Assembly: GCA_013399115.1 (NCBI GenBank)
Contig: VXAA01004301.1
Coordinates: 249,230-313,229, forward strand
DNA from: Anseranas semipalmata
Lineage: Eukaryota; Chordata; Aves; Anseriformes; Anseranatidae
Direction of reading: 5' to 3'
Length of the DNA stretch: 64,000 bases
Shown here: positions 49,641 to 62,100 of the stretch, in pieces
Layout of the letters: every line of letters begins with the position of its first letter
Numbering within the stretch: the stretch's first letter is position 1
Notes under the pieces: generated by a model
Told to the model about the DNA's origin: nothing
The model's database searches: none
The model's input: only the letters and a program-made list of their open reading frames with translations
Program-made: the position numbers and the translations under genes

Positions 49641-52600
49641 ACCATGCCTGGGTTCACCAGCAGAGCAGGGCAGAGCCTCATCCCCTTGCCCCACTGAGGG
49701 AACAGGTCAGGATGGGGCACAGCTGGGACAGCCCCAAGCAGTGGTCACCTCCATATGGATGGAGACAGGGTAAGGTGGAACTGGAGAACTTTAGCAAAAG
49801 CCCAGAGAAAGTAGAGTGTAGCCTTGTGACATGCCACACTTTTTAATGCCTTTTGTGTTACTGAAGCCTTTTCAAGAACTGGAAGGGACCCACGCAGTGT
49901 GAGATGGCAGCCAGGGGACCTGCCCTGGGAGCCGCCTGCTGAGCATCGCCTCATCTCAGCCCTTCCTGTGACTGGTCTCTTGGGCCTCCCTAGGAAGGAG
50001 CACTTCAGTGAAAGGCACGTCCAGGAATGACATTTTCCAAAGCAAAAGTCATTTCTCTGCTCCAAGAGTTAAAATTCTTCATTGTAATTCCTGGAAAGTG
50101 CTTCAGTCAAAAAAATCCTGGCAGTACTTACAGGGGTAAGAAAACAGTCATGGTAGAGGTTGTGTAAAACAAAGAAGTTGGAAAAGTTTTAAATTCAGGA
50201 GTATGACATTCTGGACATTACTGGCATTTTGTAAAAATGCCCTGACAGGGTTTCTTGCAAAAGTGTTTGTGAAACTTTGGGTAAACTTAGGCCATTTGAC
50301 TCTCTTGGTTGGAAATAATACAAAACTCTGTGGTTCTTACTTTTTGTCTGCCAAAATTAAGGAAACAATTGTGCTGCATTCCCTGTTAAGTGTTAGGAAT
50401 TGCACTTTCCTAAGTAAAGCTCTAGTAAGATTTAAGTAGAACTGGAAAAAAAAATCTGCTTTCTTGTTTTTATGACTTTTGAAATGTATACAGATTTAGT
50501 TTGCATCTCAGCTATCTTCTTGTGGTGAATTCTGGTAAATATTTGAACTGATGAGTTTGCAACCTGAACAAATAGAGAATTTATGTTGCTGAATATTATG
50601 GGAAGCACATACCATATGTTTGCTCAAACTTGAGCTTTGCTGGTGTTTTCAGTGGAAGCCTGAAATAACCCTGGCATAATACTGGAAGTGATAACTAATT
50701 GTATCTCTCAAAGTTACAGGCAAGATGCTGTTCCAGGTTGAGGTCATTTTGGGAACAAAGCCATTGGGATAATTTATTGTAGCATATATAAAAACTGTAG
50801 CGGGGAGAGTAAAAGAAAGCTTTCTTCTCATCATCTTCTCCATATTTTAGTACACAGCACCTCTACAGAGCTGTAAGGGCTTGTACAACCCATAATATAT
50901 TGATCAAAAACCTGTGCTGGCTGAAGGGAACGTTGGTCCTCTGCAGTTTGTGGATCTGGGCCAGTTCACACTGTATTTTCTCCAACATGAAGTAAGCAGT
51001 GCAAGAAAATAGAAGAAGTTGCCCTGAAAAGTTTGTTCTTTTCAGAAATAACAATATTCACTAATCAACAACAGGCAACTCCCTTTCTGCCTGCCCTTAC
51101 CATCTCTGTGAGACTATAAATTGATCTTTGTAACATGGCCAGAAGATTAAAAATAATCCAGGCTCTCATAGAACGCAGAGACATGTCGCTCGCTCCAGAA
51201 TTGAGAGGTCCTCGGGGAAATGCTGCTTTAAAGTTAAACCAAGATAACTTTAGCACGAGTGTTGCGCCGATGTTGACTGTGCTGTGTCCAGGAAGTGATT
51301 CCTCGGGAATTGGTTTCCTAAAGTTTCACAGATATTGCCAAAGAGAGTTTTTAGAAAAGAACAGAAGTAGAGTTAGCACTGCAGTCCTTTCTTTGCATTG
51401 CACTATTCCCAGTAACTTGCTGCGTGAATGAGTAGAGGCCACATCAACTGCAGAAGCAGAAATTTTGTTTAATACCGGTTTTGCATGCCACAGTATAACA
51501 TTTCCATACTCTCCAAGGAGCTCCTGTAAATACCATATCACAGTTTATGTGCCAGAAAATCAATGCTGACTGGGGATTTTCAGGTCTGATGTTTACTCTT
51601 GTCTCTTCAGATAGGACAGATCAGTGTGCATTGAGCAATCTACAGCTGTACCAGTAACTCTCAGCCGAACATCAGTGCCTCAGGATTCAAACAGCCCAAA
51701 AGAGTCAACCTGCCGAGTCTCACAGCATCCACCATCTTCCTCAGGTGAGCTTCATGGTGCAGCCTTGCTCACCAGCAAATGGGCACACACTGAGTACAAA
51801 GAAGCTGCCTTTGGCATCGGAGACTTTTGTACTGCTCTTGGGGGTGCCATGACTCTGGATAGTGCTATGCAGTGCACAAAGGTTCGTGCAAAGCCTCTGA
51901 GGTCAGCTGTATCCTGGGGAAAGAGGGATGCCCAGGGAAGGGGCAACATGGTTGCAAAGACCCTGTTGAGTCATTCGGACCTTCCTCTTACATCTGTAAC
52001 AGCAGCTTTTGAGGTCTGCATAGCTTTCTTTGAACCCAGTTTCTGTCCACACCTAAGATCAAGGGACAGTGATCACCGATCTTTTAATAACATCAGCAAG
52101 AATTTGAAACACTACTTCATGGTTAAAGACAAATATTTGATTTCAATAAGAAAGTAAATTCTGCCTCGCCTCTAAAAACTGTTTCCAAAAATGTACATGC
52201 ACAAATCCAGCTAGCACAATCATCCATTTGCACTGCAAGCCTTTAGACACCGTTTTCCTTCTTCCAGATGACTTTCATAGCCCACCTGGGAAATAAATTA
52301 CTGGGCAGTGCTAGAGTTAGCAAACCTACATACACTCATAAAAAATTCAAACCAAAGTGTGATCATCAGATGCTTACAAGTCAGTAATCATACTCTTAAT
52401 TTTCAGAAATAATTGAGAAGAGATAGTATTATCTGGAGAAAAAAGAAAGCCCTTCCTTTTCCTTTCCAAATATCCCATTATAAGCTAGTAATAAGTATAA
52501 AAAAAAAGGACCTGGCTGAATGTTTGTTGAAGGCAATGGAAAGTCTCTACTTAATCCCAGGGCACTTTGGTGGGAGCCCTTCAAACCTTTCAATTCAGAA

Positions 52601-54140
52601 AAGCACCTATGTCATAAGCACTTTATGAGGTCCCAGTTATATTGCCCCATTTTGGTGGACATAGAATCATCCTTGAAGTTAATAATATGCCTAACTACTT
52701 TGCAGAATAAGGATGCACTGAGAGCCAAGTATAAGCATAAGATCTGTGTCAAACAGGACCTTCATATTTAGCAGACCATGCTGTTTGCCACACACAGATC
52801 TTTTGCCAGTTAAGCTATGGGTATTGTTTTGATTTTTGGAAAAATTGTCTTCCAGCATGTTCTTCAATAAATGATGTTAAAGAACATAACCCTAGGCAGC
52901 ATGATGGATGCTTTGAAAAGCAGGCTGTTGCAGAAAGTGATAAGGTTATGTAGTTCTCCCAGTTTATTCTCAGGTCATGCTGCTGCTGTACGTGAGTCTC
53001 AGTATGACAAACACAAAGGTTGCACTGGTTCCAACAGTCATGACAACAAAGGAAGGTGTAAAGCTGCAGTCTGCTCCGGACAGCTTTTCTTTTCAATTTC
53101 TTTTTTCTTTGCAGTTGAAGAGTCTAAGCATGTTTCAGCGATTCTGCACTCCCAGCACACAGAACCATCTGCAGCAGCCAGGGTCAGCTGAAACAGCCTC
53201 TCATAGGCTGGCTTTCAAACAGGGAGTTTCTCACAGCACGATCAACCACCCTTCCAGCAAATCACAGGTGTTCTCCACATGGCGTGAGCAGGTGAGAGCA
53301 TGACTTTGCCAAACCATGATGAAGTTTGGTAGCTGAAATACAAAATCCAAGTTTGGCCTGAGATCTGAATCTGGCACTCAGCTTTATCCTCTGCTCCAAG
53401 CCAAATCAAACTGCAGCACGTCATGAAATCCAAACACCACTGTGCTCTGGGTCGCTTAAGATCTGGATCCAACTACAACCTCTGATGAGGAAGCTCCTCT
53501 CTGTGAATGTAACAGTGGTGCCGATGTACACATATTCCTTCATTAGGTGGTAGTACTCTGAGAGAAATTCAAACAGCTGAAAGTTTGCACCTTAAAATCT
53601 GTAGGGAAGAAGCTAAAATGCTGAGAAGGCTTTAGGGTACAGTGAAATTGCCATTCTATGTAGCTTTGAAAAAAAGGAAAAAAAACACAAGCAAGATTTA
53701 TGGGTGGTTCAAGTTCTGAGGCAAACCACCTCCTCCATCTTTTTGGCTCTTAAAATCTCTTATTATTAGCTTAAGTGCTGCCAGGCATGTGGAGTAGTTC
53801 GTTCAGCCCACCTGTGCTTTTTTAAGTAAAAAAAAAATGCAAAGGATGTGTTCCATATTCTTCAGGAAGTGCTCTGCACTGCAGAGCCAGCTCTGCTGCA
53901 GCCTCACGAGCACTTGCAGGACATGCAGCATGCCAACCTGCCCAGGCCATCCTGCTGCCCTGGCGATCCTGCTCTGGCATTCTTGCTTGCACTTTTTTGT
54001 TTTAATAGGGAAGGATTTGAATTTCTGTTCTAGTGTGTTTGGCAATTCTGGAAGTTCTTTGACATGGAAAAAGGCTCATCTTTCAAATGCCTGTGGCACT
54101 CCCTGTGAAAGGTGATTTTTAAAAAGCCATTTTATTTTGC
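49641..54140. other. Mostly unique sequence with weak exon-like segments
   Basis: The exon candidate 53115-53291 is listed separately. At 51611-51744 a good acceptor (cttgtctcttcag) and a consensus donor (CTCAG then gtgagc) frame 134 bases, but every frame entering from the acceptor meets a stop, so at best it is a non-coding exon. 51130-51300 has more CpG than its surroundings and could be conserved. No gene is otherwise visible. Confidence 0.45.
53115..53291 (+). other. Candidate internal exon, 59 codons, phase 0-0
   Basis: A long T/C tract ending in ctttgcag (53107-53114) precedes 177 open bases, and GAGCAG is followed by gtgaga from 53292. Acceptor and donor are both strong, and the length is exactly 59 codons. 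The frame includes SLSMFQRFCTPSTQNHLQQP and later HPSSKSQVFSTWREQ, a hydrophilic, serine/glutamine-rich stretch typical of disordered protein. It has no recognised family. A stop follows four codons into the putative intron, as expected for an exon edge or by chance. Confidence 0.28.
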
Positions 54141-54149
54141 TTCCTGGCA

Positions 54150-54240
54150 GTGATATCAAAGGAACAATCAGTGCCTGATTTGGAGCCAACAATTTATTTC
54201 CATTATAATAAACAGAAAACAATGGCATGCTGCCTTATTA
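54150..54240. promoter_or_regulatory. SOX/TCF-like motif cluster, candidate enhancer
   Basis: Within 90 bases are a TCF/LEF word atcaaagg (54155-54162), SOX-type words gaacaatc and aacaattt (about 54162-54194), a FOX-like aataaaca (about 54217) and a consensus-like SOX word aacaatgg (54228-54235). The tract is non-repetitive. AT-rich DNA yields such words by chance, so conservation data are required to give it weight. Confidence 0.3.
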
Positions 54241-57200
54241 GTTATTCACTTTCCAAGTCAACAAACTCAGAGGGTTGGGATGAGATCTAACCAGAGATAT
54301 GCTTTGATGTTTTCAGTTTGGAGAATTGGTCTCCTAGCCAAAATGCTGAGTGATGCCAGTTTTGGGGGGAAGGAAGGAGGGGCAGAGGGAAGGGAGAGAA
54401 CCTCTGAAAGCACAGGGCAAGGGGTAGCTACTGGAAGGGCTAGGAAAAGTGTGGCATGATGGTGGCTGGGTACAATAAGGCATTGATGCATGGTTGTGTT
54501 ACAGGGGAATCTGACATCAGACATGACATGCAAAGAGCAGAGGATGGACTGATTTCAGTGTTGTTACTTTGATTTATACCCATTGAGGATCTAGTTCAAT
54601 ACACACTTAAGATCTGTTATTGTACTACAGAAGAACAGAGCCACTTGTGTGGTGTTTGCAGTGTGTTGCAGGGCCTAATGGACCCAAACCAAACCAGATG
54701 TGCACAGCAGCTCTGGGCACTTGTGCTTCTCTCCCAGGAGCAAGCTCATGTCTTCTAGCATTGTCACAGAAATATTACTTTGTAGGGAATGTTGCTGAGC
54801 AAAATGAGTTTCAGTATTTGTCACTGTACTACCTTGTTATAGTAGTGATTTCACGTCTGTATAGTATTTCAGGAGGGGAAACTCCTCCATGGAAAAGTAT
54901 GAGTAAAAGTGCTTTAAAGTGTTTTGTTCTGTATGCCTATTGGGACAGAGGAACTACGGAAAACTATCTAATAAACAGGTCTTGTAGGTGGGCGTAAACA
55001 TGGAAGGTAAATATCTGCTATTTTTTTGTATAGAAAATTCTGATCAACTTTTTTTTTTGGCATCATAATGCCAACAAGCAGTGAAAAAATCAAAGACTTC
55101 CCTTTGCCTTGAATACATTTCACTGTTCCTAGAACAATCAAAATATCTGTATTTTTTAACAAAGCAAAAGCCTGAAAAAAGAAAAAGAAAAGCCTGGTGC
55201 AAAGAAATTGATCATTCCTTGGTTATTAATCACGTCTCTCGTGCACAAGCCACCCTGACCCTTTTGGATTCTTTTCTGATAAATATGCAAACACATTAAA
55301 AATACATTTTTTTTTCCCACAGACTTGATGCTGTAAACTGCCCAAGTGATTTATAACAGTAACAAAGTGAATAGAGACAACACCAAGTGCAGTAGATTCT
55401 TTGCCTTAGTGGAGAACTGCCTGTGTATTGTGGGAGGATATATGCCTGCTGCTCACCTGTAGGTTGTTATTTTAAGGGAATTTCTGTAAGGATTTTTTTT
55501 TTAAATTGAGGAAATCACAAACTTTTTTAAAGCCAAAAGAAAACTTGCCATCCTTAGGAGGAGCAAGACAAGCTACAACCTGCTTTAGAAAAGGTATCGC
55601 ATGGTGATCATAAACCATTATCTATGAGGTAACCAAATACAGCATAGAAAAACAGAAATACCTGTTAGGAAGAAATGTTTCCTCTGAGCAAAGATGTTTA
55701 GTAATAGTTTTGTGGTTGTCATACTGCCTTTTAATAGCCAAACCCATAGGTATCAGGGAGGAGAGAATCTGAAGCAGGTGATAATACACAAAGGATGACC
55801 TAATACTTCATTTGGTGACAAGAATCTGTATGACAATTATGACAATGATGATATTCAGAGAGCAAAGTTATCATATTGGATCTGAGCCTGGGAGAGTTTC
55901 TTAAACTGGCACTTTTCAGAAATATCTGCCTGTAATGACTGACAGTGGCAGTGGCAGTAATAATACCCCTTGCACAGGTCAATTATCAGTGCAGAATAAC
56001 ACTTTCAAATCTTGCACGAGCAGTTTCCTCTGCTTTGAACCCTCTTATTGCCAGATGCTCAGTCACAGTCTGGCCCTCATTCTTCCAGTCCTCCCATAAA
56101 TGGAAGCAAATTTCCACCAGGAGCTTCCTTGGGGGCATAAGGAAATTAGAAAAAGAATCGACCTGGAGTCCTCTCATGTAGCTAAAAGGCCTCCAGTCAG
56201 ACACTGCAGCCAATTTCTCTTTCCTGTGCTCTGTTGCAACATGATCAGCTTTTTTCCTAGCCTACAATTCTGGCTGCTTGCTTCATTCCAGCAGATCTCC
56301 CTTCAGTTGTGAGGCATTTGATACCAAGCCTTGATCCTCCTACCCACAGTAACCCAAGAATCCCAGAAAATGGGCTGCACTTCCTGCCTTTCTGCATTTT
56401 CATGGTTGCCTTCTGGACAGTCATAGCTCATGCTGAAATTCCTTCAGCAGAGATACGAGGTTATCCTCCCTCTATCCCTCCATCAAGTGCTGTTTCTCTT
56501 TTGCCTGTACTCTTCATTTTACCCCATCAGCTCAGTGTTTCTGCTGGTCCCCACTCATTTCTCAAGCCCAAAGTCCATGCATTTGTAGCCATAAAGTCCC
56601 AGCGTGCATTGTGCTCCAGTACGAAGTCATTTCAGGTCGGTGATGGCTGCAACCAGCCTGGATGCTGCCTCCCCTCTTGTTAAATGGGGCTATGTGTCAT
56701 CCAGTAAGCAGTTACAGTGAGGAAGCTGCAGCTGGAGCCATCACATGGCATAAAGGAAAAAATACCTAGCTAAATTAATTCCAGGAAAGACTAAGGTTGG
56801 TGTTTTGTATGGCAATAGGAGCCATCTCTGATGTATTCATCTTTTTATTTGTCCTTGCCATGACATCAGTAAATATACCTATTAATATATAGAGTGCAAA
56901 GCCTTTGCTGAGGTAGGTACCTTGATTTATCCGTGCCTGGCCTCTAAAATCTTGCAGAATGGATGAAGGCAGGCAAGGGAGGAAGGTTGCTCCTTCCATC
57001 CCACAGACGTGGAGGGCCAGGCAGCAAAGCCTTCGGGTGAGGTCCTCAGGGTCATGCAGAGGATCTGCTGCAGAGAAAGGAACTGAGAACAAGTCTTGTG
57101 AATCTTTAACTCCTGTACATCCTTTTGATGCGGAGTCAAATCCTACTCCTATGAAACCCCACAGAAGGCACCGCAACCACGCATGGGCAAATGAGAGAGA

Positions 57201-58700
57201 CATTGCCTGTTCTTTTTTCAGTCATGTCCGATTTCCCTGAAATCTGTTTTATCTAACTGCCAGACAAAGCTTCTCAAATCTGCAGCCAGCGTTATTCGGT
57301 CAGGGCATGGGGGTGAAAAGCCCAGCATTCAACAGAGATTCCTTGGAGTATCTTTAAGATCTTGGATCACATAAAACAGTCCCCTCTCATAAAATAAATA
57401 AATAAATAAATAAATAAAAATAAAGCACACAAACTTACCATTGTTGAGTGTTTCTTTAATAGAATCAGAAACAAATTTGTGACCTTGTGGCCCAGAGGTG
57501 GGAACACCATCTATAAACTTGCCCAGACATAGAAATGCATTCTGCCTGTCAGTAGGAGTTTGCCATTGAACATGTATATAAAAAAAAGCCGGTGTTACAT
57601 TAGGCTAACATTTTTTAAATGCCACAGCTCACTTTATATGCTGTAAACCTTGTTAATGTTGCTAACAAGAAAGTTAAAAACTCAAAGCTATAAAAATAGG
57701 AATGCCACTGCTAACTAAATAAGTAGACGTGAGAACCAAATATTCTGATACAAGTTCTGGAACAGCTCATGTGTCCAGGGAGGAAGAAAGAAAAAAACAC
57801 TAACCTAAGTTGTGTTGCTGATGTTATAAAGCTGCCTATAGTCAGCAAAATCATCTCCCATTCGGTGTTTGACTTAATTTCAAGTGGTTCTTGAGAATTC
57901 AGAACTGTAGCAGGGACGAAGTGGCAGGTCCTTTCGGAAGGCAGGACGGGCGGCTGCAGGGACCATGCCAGCCCAGGAGGCTGGACAGGGCAGGGAGGGA
58001 GGGAGAGAGGTTTCCTTCTGTCTGACTCAACAACAGATTGTTAATGTGACAGCAGTGGGGAAAGTTTCCTTCAGAACAGGCCACCTACATATTCTGGCCT
58101 CTACTATTGGCTCCAGATCCAAGTTAACAGACCCAGTTTGTGTCTGTTATATGCAATTTGGGATGTATAGTGAATCTTTTCGACAGCCTGGATTCTGTAG
58201 TGGTTCAGGGGCTGGAACTTCCAGCGATTATTTTTGGCATTTCTACTCTATGTATATTTGGAGTTGCTTATCGATGCAAGTTTTAACTCTGTGATGTGAG
58301 AGTTGAGATATACTCCTAATGTTGGGCCTGCTGACATCAGAGTTGTGTAGGCTCACTGGTCTGCTTAGCATTGGCAATTAATTTTGTGTTTTCTAGTCCT
58401 TGCTTGTGAAAAGCAACCTTTTTCTTTTCCTAATTTATTTCCTCCAGGAAATTATGAATGAAAGATAGTAAAAGATATGATATTTACTCACATGACAGAC
58501 CTTGGCAACACAGAATAATATCTGTCTTATATTTATGTATATAAATCTAGTCGGGGATATACAGTGAAGAGCTTTTTCTAAGAATAAGTTCTGTACTGTC
58601 CTTTTACCCCACTGGTGTGTGGAATGCAAAGTATTGTCAGACAGATATGAAGCAAACTCATATTTACTTAAGCACTGGTTTCCGGATCCCAACACCAAAC
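54241..58700. other. Unique non-coding sequence, no gene seen
   Basis: Open frames lack domains. Local features are a purine-rich G/A stretch at 54362-54400, a (TAAA)n run at 57390-57424 and a GGGA-rich run at 57989-58010. Confidence 0.5.
57390..57424. repeat. (TAAA)n microsatellite
   Basis: About eight TAAA units, the last ones A-extended. Confidence 0.9.
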
Positions 58701-58719
58701 TCTGTTTATGGAAGTCCTA

Positions 58720-59110
58720 TGAACTGTAGATCAGCTGCCAAGAGAGGCGAACTGCACTCCTGATGGCATAACCCCATAAACAACAAACACATCCTCCTCC
58801 CCAAGAGGCCCTGTAGAAATAGAAACAACTTGTTATACCCCTGAGTGCATTAATAGGCCTTGGTTGCCCTAACCAGCTCCACCTGGGGCCACCAACCACA
58901 CCTGAGAGCCCCTACCTACGTGCCCTCTCCCCATTGGTCTGGGGATGCATTTAATCTCAGGCTTTGGTAACTAGTCCTTGCAGAAGCTGTATGTCTGTCT
59001 AATGCTAAAACTGGTATTATATTAGTTGTGAGACCCTCAAAAGTAATTTGAAGAGGTAGGTTGCTTGCTGCTCTGCCTCACCCTAGAAGGTTTCTGGAAG
59101 AATGAGCATG
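58720..59110. mobile_element. Possible solo LTR or other decayed repeat
   Basis: The central part has a U3-promoter-like arrangement on +: a CCAAT box in reverse (ccattgg, 58931-58937) about 10 bases before a TATA-like catttaat (58948-58955), preceded by C-rich 'ccacctggggccaccaacca' sequence. The texture recalls avian LTR sequence, but I cannot name a family, find terminal TG...CA borders or see a second copy. It could equally be unique DNA with a promoter-like motif pair. Confidence 0.22.
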
Positions 59111-62100
59111 TGAATCAGAAGAACCAGCTAATGGAGCCCTAGAATTGGAAACTGTTGTTTCAAGGCATACGTAGCACAAGGAGGCTGGCTTGTGAGGCAA
59201 GCTCTGTTTTCCTGCCATCATGGGATACCTTACAACTACTAAGAAGGCCATCACAAAGTTCTGTCTTTTGTTCTACTTACTTTCTTACCCTTGGTTAAGT
59301 GGAGCAAAGTAGCTCCAGGACAAATGGGAGGGTTGTGCTGAGGATGTACTACGCACTAATGTATTCATTGGCCTGCTATTTGAGTGGCAGGAATGGTGTG
59401 GTGGGGAGAGTTAAGCTAAAAAAGAGTTTAAGATATTCAAAGACGTGTTTCCTACTTGGACATGATGAATGTTAGGGTGTTAGGCGTGTCAGGAAGGTAG
59501 CTGGGATGAGAAACACTTGTGAGCTTTGCCGTGCACTGTGATCATGTCCATAGCTGTAAATAATGTTGCTGGCAGTGCCTGATGTGCAACTGTGCAGTTG
59601 ACATGCACATGAGAACAAGATGTGCCAACTGCAGGCTGCTGTGCAGGTCTGGGGAATGCTTACAAGGGTATGTGGTCATAGCTGCTAAAAAACAAACTGG
59701 TTGCCTGGCTTCTCTGTGTACTGCTACCCTTGAAACAATCTCTATATAAGCAAACCTTGGGAAAGTTCAGTTAAGACTTCTATGAGTTTTTGGTTTCTTC
59801 TTTACATATTTACTCTTTTCCTTTCTGACATGGGAAAGGGCATCTCCAGGATAGCTAGCGTCCAGTCTGGGAGTTGCTTCATAAAAAGGTCAGCTTTGGA
59901 GGCTGAATTTAGGGATTTCCACCAGAGTCCAAGTCAAAAAGCACTGGAAGGAATATATGTGAATTCTGAGAATACATACACGTGTGTGCCTGCTGTGTGA
60001 TGGCAATTATTTCTATCTAGGTCATTTCTTGACAATATGAAATGCTCTCTTCAGGTCAAGTCCTGAAAAGACCTGAGCTTTCAGCATCTTCCAGGGTATT
60101 AGCAAGATCAGAGGTAGCTCAGCAGCTTGTAAAGGCCTTGTTGGTTGTTAAATGTTCAGCTTCTCAAAGGTCATTATCATAAGCTTCACCTGGGCTGACT
60201 ATATGTGACTTGGCAGTGCTTGGGATCTTCTTTGCCTTCAGCAGCTAATTGTAAGGACATTTTTCTACACTTACACTCCCTTCCCCTCCATGTTCAAGTG
60301 ATTGTTTTCTTTGGTGAGAGCTAGCAACTCATCTATCATGTGTTTGGGTATTTTTACTTTTCTCCCTCATCTGGACCATTTTCATCCAGACCATTTGCTC
60401 CACTCCACTGTTTTTGGTCATACCAAGCCTCCCATCAGGGAGGCTACAAAGACAATGGTTTTCCAGCATGGTGTAACTAAAGGAAAGAGCCTTTTGGGCT
60501 TTGAAGAGGATTTGGTACCAGGTCTTAGTAATGATTTAAAAAAAAAAAAATTACTCCTAATGTACATAGTTATGTTTCCTGCTCAACCCTTGATTGTTGT
60601 AGCCACCTATGGGTCAGGAATGAGGAATGGTTGGAGGATAGCATGAAGCCATGTGCAGAGTGTTCCATGCTCACTTTGTCTTAAACATAGCCAAAAGAGT
60701 ATATTTTAAAACCTTTGTGCATTTATTCAACTTCCCCTCTGCAATGACAGGAAAAATTACTTAGATACTATCCTGCTTCTCGTGAAGAAAAAAGTAAACT
60801 TCAGGGCTATGGTAAAGCCTAAGCATTTTAAGAAATGAGTTCTTTCTACATATGGAGATTATGTGCATGATTAACAACTGATAGGTTATTAAACTGATTA
60901 GTGACTGAAATTCTTAGTCTAAGTAGTAAGAGGGGAATGATATATTAGGACTATATTCTTGAGGAGTGAGGAAGGTAGGTAGTCCAAATGAGCAATGTGT
61001 TTTATTATATAGCTAATTAAAAAAAAGCCTACAAACAAACAGCTGTTTTGTTTAGCCCTCTAGAATTTCAATCAAGTTTTATGAAATTCTTTGGTCTATT
61101 TGAAGCAGTAACTCAGTTATCTACCAGACTCGATATTATGCTCACAGGAGAAAAATGATGTGATTTTTAGCAAAAGTATTTAGTTTTCAAGGGCTACTGA
61201 TTAAAATTTGGTGAGAAGTTTTCCTTTTTATCCCCTCATTAATCTCAGTCCTGACTGCAATTTATTAAGCTACATTTCCAGGATAGCATGCTGAGATACT
61301 GATTTTGTTGGAAGACCACACTCAAAATTGCACTGAAATTGGATGCAGCATGGGAACCATCGTAATCAGGACTTCACCACTGAAGCCTAGGAACGATTTT
61401 GCGGAGGGTCATGTTGCGTCTTGTCTAGGGCTTTCGCAAATTAAAAATCTATTTATATATGAATTTTAAATCAAAGCACAAACATTTTGTGCTTTGATTT
61501 AAAGCACTTACATTTTTCTCTTCACCTCAAACATGGAGTGTGTTCAGCATTCTCATTTGAATGTACGCGAGCATAAGTCCTGGGAAAGATGTTTTCTTCA
61601 GCAATCAAATAGGCTCTCTGTTCATGCTGCTAGATTTCTGACATAAGAAACCAGATGAGACAAGAGGATGGCAAATTGTTGAATTGTTGTCATTGTAAGC
61701 CCTCCCAAGAGGGGAACCAAGGCAAGATGCGAGACCTGAACTTTCCAATGGGATGTACTGCTGTAGATGGTCTTTTCCATCTAGTTTCCATTTCTCCCTT
61801 GCCTCAGGAGTTTTCCAGTTGGGTTAGGAAGGACCAAGTATTACTGCATGTATGGGTTTTCTCTGGACATTGACTATTCAGGCTGCAGTGCTAATGTAAA
61901 ATTTTTATGATAGAATAATGCCTGCTGTTGAATATCAAAGGGAAAAAAAAATCTAGGGAAAGAGAAAAATAGAGGAATTTTTTTCTAGTTGATTTGTATT
62001 TCAGGAGCATTGAAACCACTTTGTAATTTTACTTTTCAGGTAAATATCATTCCAACTCCAAACGCGAGTTGGTTTGAAAGCAAAATTGATGCTAAGTGGG

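Noticed and set aside
51611..51744. Segment with good acceptor and consensus donor
   Set aside because: All three frames entering from the acceptor reach a stop, so it is not a coding internal exon; a non-coding exon cannot be excluded.
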